Origin: an uncultured Gemmatimonadota bacterium
GTDB lineage: Bacteria; Gemmatimonadota; Gemmatimonadetes; Gemmatimonadales; Gemmatimonadaceae
Length of the DNA: 7,791 bases
Assembly: GCA_946887155.1 (NCBI GenBank)
Contig: CAMPKM010000119.1
Coordinates: 1-7,791, forward strand
Direction: 5' to 3'
Shown here: one piece after another, positions 1 to 7,026 of the stretch
How positions within the stretch are numbered: position 1 is the stretch's first letter
Layout: every line of letters begins with the position of its first letter
Made by a program: the position numbers and the translations under genes
Notes under the pieces: model-generated
Databases searched by the model: none
Seen by the model: the letters and a program-made list of their open reading frames with translations, nothing else
Told to the model about the DNA's origin: nothing

Positions 1-32
1 GTTCCCTCATCCGCATCGACTTCCTGTTCTCG

Positions 33-968
33 ATGACCTTCCGCGGTCTCCTTCTTTGGCTTCACCTCATTCTTGGCCTGACGGGCGCGATCGTCATTGC
101 CGTTGCGTCGGCCACGGGCGCCTGGATCGTCGTGCAGGTGCCGCTCGAACAACTACTGATCCCGGTGCCCGAAGCGTCAGGCGTGGCGGTCACGGCCGGC
201 GTGCCCGCGATCATCGGCGCACTGGAACAGCAGTATGCGCCGCGGCGCGTGACGAGCGTCGCCCTCGACAGCGGCAGGGCGATCGTCGCGACGCTGAACG
301 ATCGGTCGCGCGCATTCGTCGATCCGGCGAACGGATCGGTGATTCGCTTCCGCCAGTTGAACACGATCTCGTTCGAGAATTTCAGTGCCGTCATGCGACG
401 GCTGCACGTGAACCTGTTCCTGGGTCAACGCGGACGGTTGATCGTCACCGTGGCGACCGCGGAGGCTCTGCTACTGGCACTGACGGGACTCTGGCTCTGG
501 TGGCGAAAGAAACACTGGAAGTTCACGCGTTGGCGGGGTTCCGTGTATCGCGTTTCGTGGGACCTGCATAACGCGAGCGGCCTCTGGTTCCTGGTACCAG
601 CGCTCTCGATGACTATCACCGGGTTGCTCCTTTTCGTCCCCGGTCCGGTCTATCGCCTGGCAGGCGATCAGCCAACGCCGTATCGCGCCGCACCGGCAAA
701 CGCGGTTGCCGTGATCAGCGCGTCGGACACGACATACCTGAATCGCTCCACCGCCGAGGTGGTGGAGTTGCGGCCAAAGCGAGAGGGCAATCGCGCCGAC
801 CGCGCCCTGGCCGCCGTCGAGCACCTCCACACGGGAGAACTGTTCGGCGCCACAGGGATGGCCATCATGGCGTCCGGCAGCGCGATGCTGGCGGTGATGA
901 CCGTGACCGGTGTTGTGCTGGGATGGAAACGGATCCTGATCCTGGCGCACAAGCGGGCCGACGACTGA
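33..968 (+). CDS. PepSY-associated TM domain protein
   Basis: A 311-residue inner-membrane protein of the PepSY_TM family, members of which act in iron/siderophore uptake or electron transfer (FoxB-type siderophore reductases are haem proteins). Helices lie near residues 7-34, 138-158, 184-205 and 272-300. Between helices 1 and 2 is a PepSY-like periplasmic segment (about 56-107). Family-type histidines at membrane edges are visible: H11 (WLHLILG), H125 (RLHVNLFLG), H179 (DLHNASGLW) and H264/H266 (EHLHTGELFG). These are candidate haem ligands; that role is inferred from the family. The C-terminus TGVVLGWKR followed by a short basic tail is typical. At 311 aa it is short but appears complete. 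The ATG at 33 gives the usual family start (MTFRGLLLWLH), but no Shine-Dalgarno sequence is visible and the frame stays open to the window edge, so the start is not certain. The stop is 1 base from the convergent plsY-like stop. The exact substrate is unknown. Confidence 0.85.
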   Translation: MTFRGLLLWLHLILGLTGAIVIAVASATGAWIVVQVPLEQLLIPVPEASGVAVTAGVPAIIGALEQQYAPRRVTSVALDSGRAIVATLNDRSRAFVDPANGSVIRFRQLNTISFENFSAVMRRLHVNLFLGQRGRLIVTVATAEALLLALTGLWLWWRKKHWKFTRWRGSVYRVSWDLHNASGLWFLVPALSMTITGLLLFVPGPVYRLAGDQPTPYRAAPANAVAVISASDTTYLNRSTAEVVELRPKREGNRADRALAAVEHLHTGELFGATGMAIMASGSAMLAVMTVTGVVLGWKRILILAHKRADD

Positions 969-969
969 T

Positions 970-1551
970 TCAGGCTGGTGCGCGAGGCTGGCGCGGCATG
1001 TCGAGCACGGGGTGATTGATCACCAGGCAGAGAAATGACGCCAGGGCGACCACGCCCACCGTCGCCGCATCGTGCCGGTAGACGTAGAGCATGGGGGCGG
1101 CCAGGCCGATAGCGATCAACCCGCTCTTGAAGAAGTCTGTCGTCAGCGCAAACGCGACCGCCCCGACGCCGAGGAGTGCCAAACAGGCCACTGGGTCGAT
1201 GAACAGCATGCCGCCCAAACCCGTGGCCGCGCCCTTGCCGCCATGGAACGAGAGCTGAACCGGCCAGATGTGTCCGACAATCGCGGCGGTCAGCGCCAAG
1301 GCGCCGGCCCACTCGGGACCGACCAGCCACGCCCCGGCCACGACGGCGATCGCGCCCTTGGTTGCGTCGAGGAAGAGCGTCAGCCCCGCGTCGAACAGGC
1401 CATGGACGCGGGCCATGTTACGAGCGCCTGCGTTCCCGCTGCCCGACGCGCGAATATCGACGCCGTGACGCCAGCGGGCGACGTAATACGCGGAAAGGAA
1501 GCAGCCGAGCAGGTAACTGCCGGTGAGAACGGCGATCAGGCGAAAGGACAT
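970..1551 (-). CDS. plsY: PlsY-family glycerol-3-phosphate acyltransferase
   Basis: A 193-residue polytopic membrane protein of the PlsY family. These enzymes transfer an acyl group from acyl-phosphate to glycerol-3-phosphate, the first step of phosphatidic acid synthesis at the cytoplasmic membrane. Visible family motifs: GSYLLG near the N-terminus (11-16); motif 1, D32-I-R-x-S-G-S38-G-N40 through R48; D62-A-T-K65-G; and motif 2, G93-H94 through F102-H-G-G-K106-G, the loop thought to bind glycerol-3-phosphate. Length matches the family (about 200 aa). Oddity: motif 3, normally an HRxNIxRLxxGxE-like stretch, is replaced by the tail LVINHPVLDMPRQPRAPA; one His (H180) can be aligned but the Asn and Glu are missing. 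The ATG at 1551 is chosen because MSFRLIAVLTGSYLLG is a normal family start; an in-frame TTG at 1608 would add 19 atypical residues. No clear ribosome binding site is seen. It may be a divergent paralogue with altered activity. Confidence 0.88.
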   Translation of the reverse strand: MSFRLIAVLTGSYLLGCFLSAYYVARWRHGVDIRASGSGNAGARNMARVHGLFDAGLTLFLDATKGAIAVVAGAWLVGPEWAGALALTAAIVGHIWPVQLSFHGGKGAATGLGGMLFIDPVACLALLGVGAVAFALTTDFFKSGLIAIGLAAPMLYVYRHDAATVGVVALASFLCLVINHPVLDMPRQPRAPA

Positions 1552-1606
1552 TCGGGGATTCGGTCCGGCGACGCACGAAACGTGACCGCTCGACAGCGAA
1601 TTGTGC

Positions 1607-1628
1607 AACGATTCCGGTACGAATCGTT
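1607..1628. promoter_or_regulatory. operator-like inverted repeat in divergent intergenic region
   Basis: AACGATTC, six bases (CGGTAC), then GAATCGTT: a perfect 8-bp dyad (1607-1614 and 1621-1628). It extends two more base pairs (GC/GC) if one T is bulged. CGATTC half-sites recur at 1631-1636 and 1647-1652, and the nine-mer GATTCGGTC occurs at 1557-1565 and 1632-1640. The dyad lies between the divergent plsY-like and metalloprotease genes, where a regulator could affect both. No regulator gene is visible nearby and no convincing -35/-10 pair was found, so an operator role is inference. Confidence 0.35.
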
Positions 1629-1698
1629 TGCGATTCGGTCTGACGCCGATTCACTTTTCACCACGGAAAACGCCGGCTGTTCTGATCGATGTCCCCAC

Positions 1699-1704
1699 GG
1701 AGGG
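1699..1704 (+). promoter_or_regulatory. ribosome binding site of the metalloprotease
   Basis: GGAGGG sits five bases before the ATG at 1710. It fixes the start at 1710 rather than at the in-frame ATG at 1689, which would place this Shine-Dalgarno sequence inside the coding region. Confidence 0.75.
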
Positions 1705-1709
1705 TTGTC

Positions 1710-4289
1710 ATGTCCGCTGCTCCATTTTCCCACGGTATCCGCCTTGCCTGCGCCACGGTCGCCTTCGCACTACTGACCGGTCCTGCCGTTCTGGATGCGC
1801 AGGGTCGGGGCGGCGGAACGGGTGCGCTCCGGACCATCGAGGACCGAACCACGTCGATGCAGAAGCTCGACGGGTTCTTCCCGCTCTACTGGGATTCGGC
1901 GGCGGGCCAATTGTTCATGGTAGTGCCGAGGCTGAACACCGAGGTACTGCACATGATGGGCCTGGGGGCGGGCCTCGGGTCGAATGACATCGGGATCGAC
2001 CGGGGCGGGCTCCAGGGTTCGCGCATCGTCAAGTTCGAGCGAGTGGGACCGAAAGTGATGATGGTGCAGCCTAACTACGACTATCGCTCCTCGAGTGCGA
2101 ACCCGGCCGAGGTGAAGGCGGTGCGAGATGCGTTCGCGCGGTCGATCCTGTGGGGCTTCCAGGTCGCAGCGGAATGTGACGTCGGCCGTCGTGTAGTGGT
2201 CGACATGACCGATTTCCTGCTGCGCGACGCCAACAACCTCGGGCAACGCATGGGGTCGTACCGGCTCGACAACACGCGCAGCTCGATCTACATGCCGATG
2301 ACGTTGAACTTCCCGAAGAACACCGAGATGGAGGCTGAACTGACCTTCATCTCGCAGCCGGGCGGTGGCGGCGGCGGAGGTCGCGGCGGCGGCGGCGCAT
2401 TCTTCGAGGGCGTCAGCAGCGTGGCGGCAGCCGGGGAAGCGGCGAGTATTCGCGTCCACACCTCGTTCGTGGAACTGCCGGACAGCAACTACACGCCTCG
2501 CGCCTATGACCCGCGCGCGGGATTCTTCGGTGAGACGTGGCGCGATTACTCGGCGCCGCTCGAGCAGTCGCAGGTGCAGCGATTCATCGCGCGTCACCGG
2601 CTCGAGAAGGTGAACCCCGGCGCCCCGGTAAGCGACGTCGTGAAGCCGATCGTCTACTACCTGGATAACGGCACACCGGAACCCATCCGCTCGGCGCTGC
2701 TCGATGGCGCGCGCTGGTGGGCGCAGGCATTCGAGGCGGCCGGTTTCCGCAATGCATTCCGGGTCGAGGTGCTGCCGGAAGGCGTAAGCTCGATGGACAT
2801 CCGGTACAACGTGATCAACTGGGTGCACCGATCCACGCGCGGGTGGAGCAGCGGCGCGAGCGTCACCGACCCGCGGACGGGGGAAATCCTGAAGGCGGTC
2901 GTCACGTTAGGCTCGCTGCGTGTCCGCCAGGACTGGATGATCGCCGAGGGCCTGCTGCAACCGTACCGGAACGGTGATGAAGCCACGCCGGAAATCCGGG
3001 CCTGGGCGCTGCAGCGGATGCGCCAGCTCGCCGCGCACGAAGTCGGGCACACGTTAGGCCTCGGCCACAACTACTACGACAGTGACGCCGGGTTCATCAG
3101 CGTCATGGATTATCCGCACCCGCTGGTGACGCTCCGCGCCGACGGCACGCTCGATCATTCCAAGGTGTACACGAACGAAATCGGTCCGTGGGACAAGGTG
3201 GCGATCGCATATGGCTACCAGGACTTTCCGGACGGCACGAACGAGGCTCAGGCGCTGCAGCGCATCCTGGACCAGGCCTGGACGCGCGACCTGAAGTACA
3301 TGACCAACCAGGACCTCGGTGCGCACGCGCGCGTGAACCAGTGGTCGAACGGCACGAATGCCGGCAACGAACTCACGCGGATGCTGGCGGTTCGGCAGGC
3401 GGCGCTGGCGCGATTCGGTGAAAACGCGATCAAGCGCGGCATGCCGATGGCCCAGATCGAGGAAGTGCTCGTGCCGCTCTACCTGCACCATCGCTACCAG
3501 ATCGACGCGGCAGCCAACGTGGTTGGTGGCATGCACTACATCTATGCGATGCGCGGCGACGGCCGCGAACCCGTGCGCATGGCGTCGGCCCCTGAGCAGC
3601 GCAGCGCGCTCAACGCCCTGATTGCGTCGATTTCACCATCGACGCTGGCGTTACCGACCGATCTGTTGAAGAAGATTCCACCACGGCCCTCGGGTTATGG
3701 CCGCACGCGTGAGCTGTTCCCGCGCTACACCGGCGCGATGTTCGACGCGGTGTCGCCGGCCGTGGCGGCGGCGGATCACGTGGTCGGCCTGCTCCTCAGG
3801 CCCGATCGCGGCGCCCGGCTCGTGGAACAGAAAATGATCGACCCGGCGTTGCCCGGGCTCGATGACGTGATCGACGCGCTCATTGCCGGAACGTTTGGTG
3901 CGCCGACGCGGTCGCCTTACGAGGCCGAGGTGAAGCGCGCAGTCGAGCGGGTCGTGATCGATGAACTGATGGATCTCGCCGGAAGCGCACCGATGTCACA
4001 GGTGCGGGCGATCGCGACGCTCAAGCTTCAGCAGCGCGGCGCGGATCTCGGGCGCACGATTGCCGGAGCGGTTGCCGCTGGCACCAACGGCAACGAAGGG
4101 GACGTGGCGCAGGCGAACCTGCTGGCAATGGATATCAATCGGTTCCTGACCCGGCCGGCAAATCCCGTTGCCATTCGGTTCCCGGCGGCGGCCTCACCAC
4201 CAGGGGCGCCAATTGGTGAACCGGCGATGGAGTGGTTCCGTTGGTTGGAACCCGATTGTTCGTGGTTTACTGACGATTTGCACCGGTAG
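1710..4289 (+). CDS. secreted zinc-dependent metalloprotease (DUF5117/Met-zincin)
   Basis: An 859-residue exported metalloprotease of the DUF5118-DUF5117-Met-zincin type found in Gemmatimonadota, Bacteroidota and Acidobacteriota. The start at 1710 has a GGAGGG site at ideal spacing. A signal peptide is evident: R11, a hydrophobic core about 12-28, and likely cleavage at LDA30|Q31. The N-terminal region (about 40-90, with GFFPLYWD) and the following region to about 300 match DUF5118/DUF5117. A glycine run (218-229, interrupted by R225) lies inside the latter. The catalytic domain (about 370-690) carries H443-E444-V-G-H447-T-L-G450-L-G-H453, the extended HExxHxxGxxH zinc site with Glu444 as general base, and a Met-turn SVM466DYP. 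It is expected to act in the periplasm or outside the cell on peptides; the substrate is unknown for the family. The remaining C-terminal part (about 700-859) is not recognised. It ends in TAG directly before a hairpin element, with no partner gene in an operon. Confidence 0.92.
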   Translation: MSAAPFSHGIRLACATVAFALLTGPAVLDAQGRGGGTGALRTIEDRTTSMQKLDGFFPLYWDSAAGQLFMVVPRLNTEVLHMMGLGAGLGSNDIGIDRGGLQGSRIVKFERVGPKVMMVQPNYDYRSSSANPAEVKAVRDAFARSILWGFQVAAECDVGRRVVVDMTDFLLRDANNLGQRMGSYRLDNTRSSIYMPMTLNFPKNTEMEAELTFISQPGGGGGGGRGGGGAFFEGVSSVAAAGEAASIRVHTSFVELPDSNYTPRAYDPRAGFFGETWRDYSAPLEQSQVQRFIARHRLEKVNPGAPVSDVVKPIVYYLDNGTPEPIRSALLDGARWWAQAFEAAGFRNAFRVEVLPEGVSSMDIRYNVINWVHRSTRGWSSGASVTDPRTGEILKAVVTLGSLRVRQDWMIAEGLLQPYRNGDEATPEIRAWALQRMRQLAAHEVGHTLGLGHNYYDSDAGFISVMDYPHPLVTLRADGTLDHSKVYTNEIGPWDKVAIAYGYQDFPDGTNEAQALQRILDQAWTRDLKYMTNQDLGAHARVNQWSNGTNAGNELTRMLAVRQAALARFGENAIKRGMPMAQIEEVLVPLYLHHRYQIDAAANVVGGMHYIYAMRGDGREPVRMASAPEQRSALNALIASISPSTLALPTDLLKKIPPRPSGYGRTRELFPRYTGAMFDAVSPAVAAADHVVGLLLRPDRGARLVEQKMIDPALPGLDDVIDALIAGTFGAPTRSPYEAEVKRAVERVVIDELMDLAGSAPMSQVRAIATLKLQQRGADLGRTIAGAVAAGTNGNEGDVAQANLLAMDINRFLTRPANPVAIRFPAAASPPGAPIGEPAMEWFRWLEPDCSWFTDDLHR

Positions 4290-4293
4290 GGCG

Positions 4294-4446
4294 GAACGCG
4301 GACGACGCTGGATGCGCAGAGGAACACGGATTGAGCAGGCGGAGAAGGGCCACGCAGCGCGAGCTCGAATCAGGACCGCAACGTTGGTGGCCCTTCTCCG
4401 CCTGCTCGAACGGCGTTCTTCCGTGCAACCGGTGTTGTCCGTGATC
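4294..4446. repeat. composite hairpin element A (60-nt arms, 33-nt loop)
   Basis: A gapless inverted repeat. The inner arms 4333-4353 and 4387-4407 are perfect 21-bp complements. The outer arms 4294-4328 and 4412-4446 match at 24 of 35 positions, and six mismatches are G.T/U pairs when read as + strand. Four-base joints (4329-4332, 4408-4411) keep both arms in phase. The loop is 4354-4386. The outer arm starts GAACGCGGA four bases after the metalloprotease TAG and belongs to the same family as the arms at 7027-7186 and 7206-7237. No T-tract follows, so it is not a standard terminator. It ends 20 bases before the ABC-F start and would lie in that gene's leader if the two are cotranscribed. It could be a REP/MITE-like dispersed repeat or a structured RNA. 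Confidence 0.8.
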
Positions 4447-4598
4447 GCCATCCAGCGGGAATCGTAGTGATAGCGTTTTCGGGCGTTGGGGTCGACTTTG
4501 GGGCGGTCACGGTGTTTTCGGACATCACGTTCACGGTGGCGGCCCGCGACCGGTGGGGGATCATCGGTCGCAACGGGTCGGGGAAGACTACGCTGTTC

Positions 4599-4601
4599 TA
4601 G
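4599..4601 (+). other. in-frame TAG in the ABC-F gene
   Basis: The codons read KTTLF-TAG-LLTGEL, with the same frame running openly to 6434. TAG is one base from CAG (Gln) or AAG (Lys); either would restore a normal ABC-F sequence. Two other genes in the window end at TAG (4287-4289 and 7019-7021), so amber is a genuine stop here and genome-wide recoding is unlikely. Confidence 0.9.
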
Positions 4602-6394
4602 CTGCTGACTGGTGAGCTGACGCCGACGCGGGGATCCATTTCGCGGCAACCGGGGCTCCGTGTTTCGCTGCTCGAGCAACACCGGGACTTCGGTGACGCT
4701 ACCACGGTCTGGGAGGCGGCGGCGGGAGAACTCGGGGAGCTCCTGGCGCTGGAGATCTCGCTGGTCGAGCAGGCCGCGGCGTTAGGCGCGGACGCATCGC
4801 CGGCGGCGCTCGACCGGTATGGTCGCGACCTGGAGCGATTCGAGCGCGAAGGTGGTTACGCCGTCACGTCGCGGATCGACGCGGTGCTGCACGGCCTGGG
4901 GTTCGACCCCCAGCAGGCACGCAGCACGCCGGTGGCTTCCCTGAGCGGCGGCGAGCGTGGACGACTCGGACTCGTCAGGCAGCTGGTGAGCACCGCCGAG
5001 GTGCTGCTGCTCGACGAACCGACCAACCACCTCGACCTCGATACGACGCGCTGGCTCGAGGAGTACCTGCGCGACCTCGACCGGACGGTGCTGCTGGTCA
5101 GCCACGACCGCGCGTTCCTCGGTTCGACGGTCGATCACATCCTGCACTTCGAGGGCGGCACGGCGACCCCGTACACCGGGACATACGAGCGCTTCGTCAT
5201 GCAGCGCACGGAGCGGCGGCTCGCCCAGGCGCGCGCGTACGATCAGCAGCAGAAGAAGATCGCCGCCGAGTCCGACTACATCGCGCGGAACATCGCGGGA
5301 CAGAACACGAAGCAGGCCAAGGGCCGCCGGAAGCGGCTCGAACGGATGCCGCGGCTGAGCCAACCCGTCCAGGATGAGGACGCGATGGCGCTGCGCTTCG
5401 ATTCCGGGGATCGCGGGGGCGACATTGTGGTCAGCGCCAGCAAGGTGCAGGTGAATGTCGGCTCCCGCACGCTGGTCACCGGGTTCACGGGCGTACTGCA
5501 TCGAGGCGACGTCCTTGGCCTGGTGGGGCCTAACGGGACCGGCAAGACGACGTTTCTCAAGGCGTTGTTTGGCCAGCATCCGCTGGCGGCCGGTGAGCTC
5601 CGGTTCGGCTCGTCGATCGATCCCGGGTACTACCGGCAGGACATGGGCCAGGTACCGCTCGACAAGTCGCTGTACGACATCATCGGCGACCTGCGGCCGC
5701 AGTGGGAACGGCGCATCATCCAGGGTCACCTCGGCCGGTTCGGGTTTTCCGGCGACGAAGTACAGCGCAAGGCAGGCGCGCTGTCGGGGGGCGAGCGGGC
5801 CCGCGTCGCGCTGGCGATGCTGATGCTGTCCAAGCACAACCTGCTCGTGCTCGACGAGCCGACGAATCACCTGGACGTCGAGTCCATCGAGGCGCTCGAG
5901 GACGCGATGGAGCGGTATGACGGCACGGTCATCCTGGTGAGCCACGATCGTGAATTGCTGCGGGCCCTGACATCGCGGGTGTGGGTGCTTCACGACCTGC
6001 ACGTCACCGCATACGACAGTGGTTTTGCGGACTGGGAGGTCGTCACGGCCGAACGAGCCCACGCTGCCTCGGTACGCGCGGCCGAAGACGAGGCGTTGCG
6101 GCGCGTTCACGAGCGGCAGAAGGTGGCCCGTGCCGGAGCGCGCGAAAAGTCAGCGGCTGCAGACAGCCGAAAACTCTTGAAGAGAGCCGAGGCCGATCTG
6201 GCGAAGGTGGAGCTGCAGGTGGCGGAACTCGAGGGGAAAGTCGCGACGTTGACGGCATCGCTCGAGGATCCAGCCCTTTATACGCGTCCCGATGGTGTCG
6301 CCGAAGCGACGCGGTTAGGTATTGAGCTGGATGGCGCGAAGCGGGAGCTCGATGGAGCGCTGGCGGAGTGGGCGACGGCGAGTGAAGTGCTGCA

Positions 6395-6429
6395 GGGAAT
6401 CGGGAATCGGGAATCGGGAATCGGGAATA
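6395..6429 (+). repeat. GGGAATC heptamer tandem repeat
   Basis: Four exact GGGAATC units (6395-6422) and a fifth GGGAATA (6423-6429). It encodes the last residues of the ABC-F frame (GIGNRESGIGNT) and then reaches the TGA at 6432. Seven is not a multiple of three, so unit gain or loss would shift the tail frame. The GGG tracts with four-base loops fit a canonical intramolecular G-quadruplex on the + strand. Confidence 0.9.
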
Positions 6430-6443
6430 CGTGAGGGCGGGAG

Positions 6444-6507
6444 ATCGTGAAGTCGTGAAGTCGGGAAGTCGGGAAGTCGGGAAGTCGTGGGATCGAGAGA
6501 TCGTGAA
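6444..6507 (+). repeat. octamer tandem repeat (consensus GTCGGGAA)
   Basis: Eight consecutive 8-base units: ATCGTGAA, GTCGTGAA, three GTCGGGAA, GTCGTGGG, ATCGAGAG, ATCGTGAA. It occupies most of the 98-base gap between the ABC-F stop and the GNAT start and ends 25 bases before the GTG at 6533. Four GGG tracts (6463, 6471, 6479, 6489) again fit a G-quadruplex pattern. The unit is related to the neighbouring heptamer (shared TCGGGAA). Confidence 0.9.
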
Positions 6508-6532
6508 ATAGGGCGTGACTTGAGACCTTGCC

Positions 6533-7021
6533 GTGAATCGTGAATCCTTGCGAATCGAGGCGGCTCACGTCGATGACGTCAGGTCGCTGTCGGAACTGAA
6601 CAACCGTTTTGCGCCTGATGGCTTGACGTTGCCGCGGTCGGAGTCGTGGGTGATGAACCACATCGACGACTATCGCGTCGCGCGCGACGAGCATGGGCAC
6701 GTGCTCGGTTGTGTGTGCCTCGACGACTATTCGCCGTCGCTGGTGGAACTGGTGGCACTGGCGGTTCAGCCGTCCCTGCAGGGGAAGGGACTGGGCAGCC
6801 AATTGATCGGCGCAGCGATCGACCTCGCCAGGCGGCGCGGGTACCCGGAGCTCTTTGCCGTTTCCTTTTCCGACAGCCTTTTTCAGCACTGCGGCTTTCA
6901 CTTCGGCGACATCAACCGGTATCCGGAGAAGCGCGCTCGTTATGCAAAAGTGTCAGACGACGAGTGGACGGTCGGGCAGAAGCATTGTTTCGTCCTGACT
7001 TTAGGCGATCGTCGCGGGTAG
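6533..7021 (+). CDS. GNAT family N-acetyltransferase
   Basis: A 162-residue single-domain GNAT enzyme, cytosolic, transferring acetyl from acetyl-CoA to an amine. The acetyl-CoA pyrophosphate loop is V78-x-P80-S-L-Q83-G84-K-G86-L-G88. It is preceded by the strand LVELVALAV and followed by the helix SQLIGAAIDLARRRG and the strand ELFAVSFSD, then F117-Q-H-C-G-F122, the usual C-terminal F-x-x-x-GF motif. The order GLTLPRS (30-36), GCVCLDD (59-65) and FxxCGF resembles stand-alone GNAT domains of the ArgA/N-acetylglutamate synthase kind, but the Cys-containing C-terminal signature of those is not clear, so the acceptor is left open. The GTG at 6533 is the only plausible start; no strong ribosome binding site is seen, and simple repeats lie just upstream. 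It ends in TAG directly before hairpin element B. It may be cotranscribed with the ABC-F gene (98-base gap). Confidence 0.87.
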   Translation: MNRESLRIEAAHVDDVRSLSELNNRFAPDGLTLPRSESWVMNHIDDYRVARDEHGHVLGCVCLDDYSPSLVELVALAVQPSLQGKGLGSQLIGAAIDLARRRGYPELFAVSFSDSLFQHCGFHFGDINRYPEKRARYAKVSDDEWTVGQKHCFVLTLGDRRG

Positions 7022-7026
7022 GGCCT

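Larger units (their letters stand above)
4467..6434 (+). pseudogene. ABC-F family ATPase, interrupted by an in-frame amber codon
   Basis: A 656-codon frame (including the terminal stop) encoding a cytosolic ABC-F protein; family members bind ribosomes and act in translation factor, Uup/YheS-like or antibiotic-protection roles. GTG 4467 fits the usual N-terminus (IAFSGVGVDFG); a weak GGGA lies upstream. In read-through numbering: Walker A-1 G34-R-N-G-S-G-K40-T; signature LSGGE 159-163; Walker B VLLLDEPTNHLD 179-190; a charged linker helix pair follows; Walker A-2 G354-P-N-G-T-G-K360-T; LSGGE 439-443; Walker B LLVLDEPTNHLD 459-470; then a charged coiled-coil C-terminal region like Uup. Codon 45 (4599-4601) is TAG, right after KTTLF, where the family normally has a residue leading into LLTGE. 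No other frame break is seen. The longest intact piece begins at GTG 4884 and lacks Walker A-1. The C-terminal 12 or so residues come from a 7-bp tandem repeat. Recent nonsense mutation or sequence error are both possible. Confidence 0.88.

Noticed and set aside
1..36. End of an upstream gene overlapping the PepSY gene by ATGA (frame 1, stop at 34-36).
   Set aside because: Only 11 codons are visible and they match nothing recognisable, so a partial CDS cannot be supported.
1606..1608. TTG at 1608 as plsY start.
   Set aside because: It adds 19 residues not typical of PlsY, has no Shine-Dalgarno sequence, and would overlap the dyad.
1689..1691. ATG at 1689 as metalloprotease start.
   Set aside because: The GGAGGG site at 1699-1704 is spaced for the ATG at 1710, and the shorter product has a normal signal peptide start.
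1710..1800. Lipoprotein signal (Cys14) in the metalloprotease.
   Set aside because: The residues before Cys14 (IRLA) do not form a lipobox and the hydrophobic core follows the Cys; a standard signal peptidase I site at LDA|Q fits better.
1770..2828. Long antisense open frames over the metalloprotease and over the ABC-F gene (4782-6110).
   Set aside because: They are GC-bias shadows of strongly recognisable genes, rich in Arg/His/Pro, without family motifs.
4333..4407. Element A inner stem as an intrinsic terminator.
   Set aside because: The 33-base loop is too large and no T-run follows the stem on either strand.
4599..4601. TAG as a recoded sense codon.
   Set aside because: The metalloprotease and GNAT genes both end at TAG at their natural family lengths, so amber is used as a stop here. 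A local suppressor effect cannot be excluded but has no support.
2069..5535. GTTAGGC/GCCTAAC resembles integron attC core sites (GTTRRRY/RYYYAAC).
   Set aside because: The copies lie inside conserved coding regions, are not paired within attC distance in opposite orientation, and no integrase or cassette layout is present.
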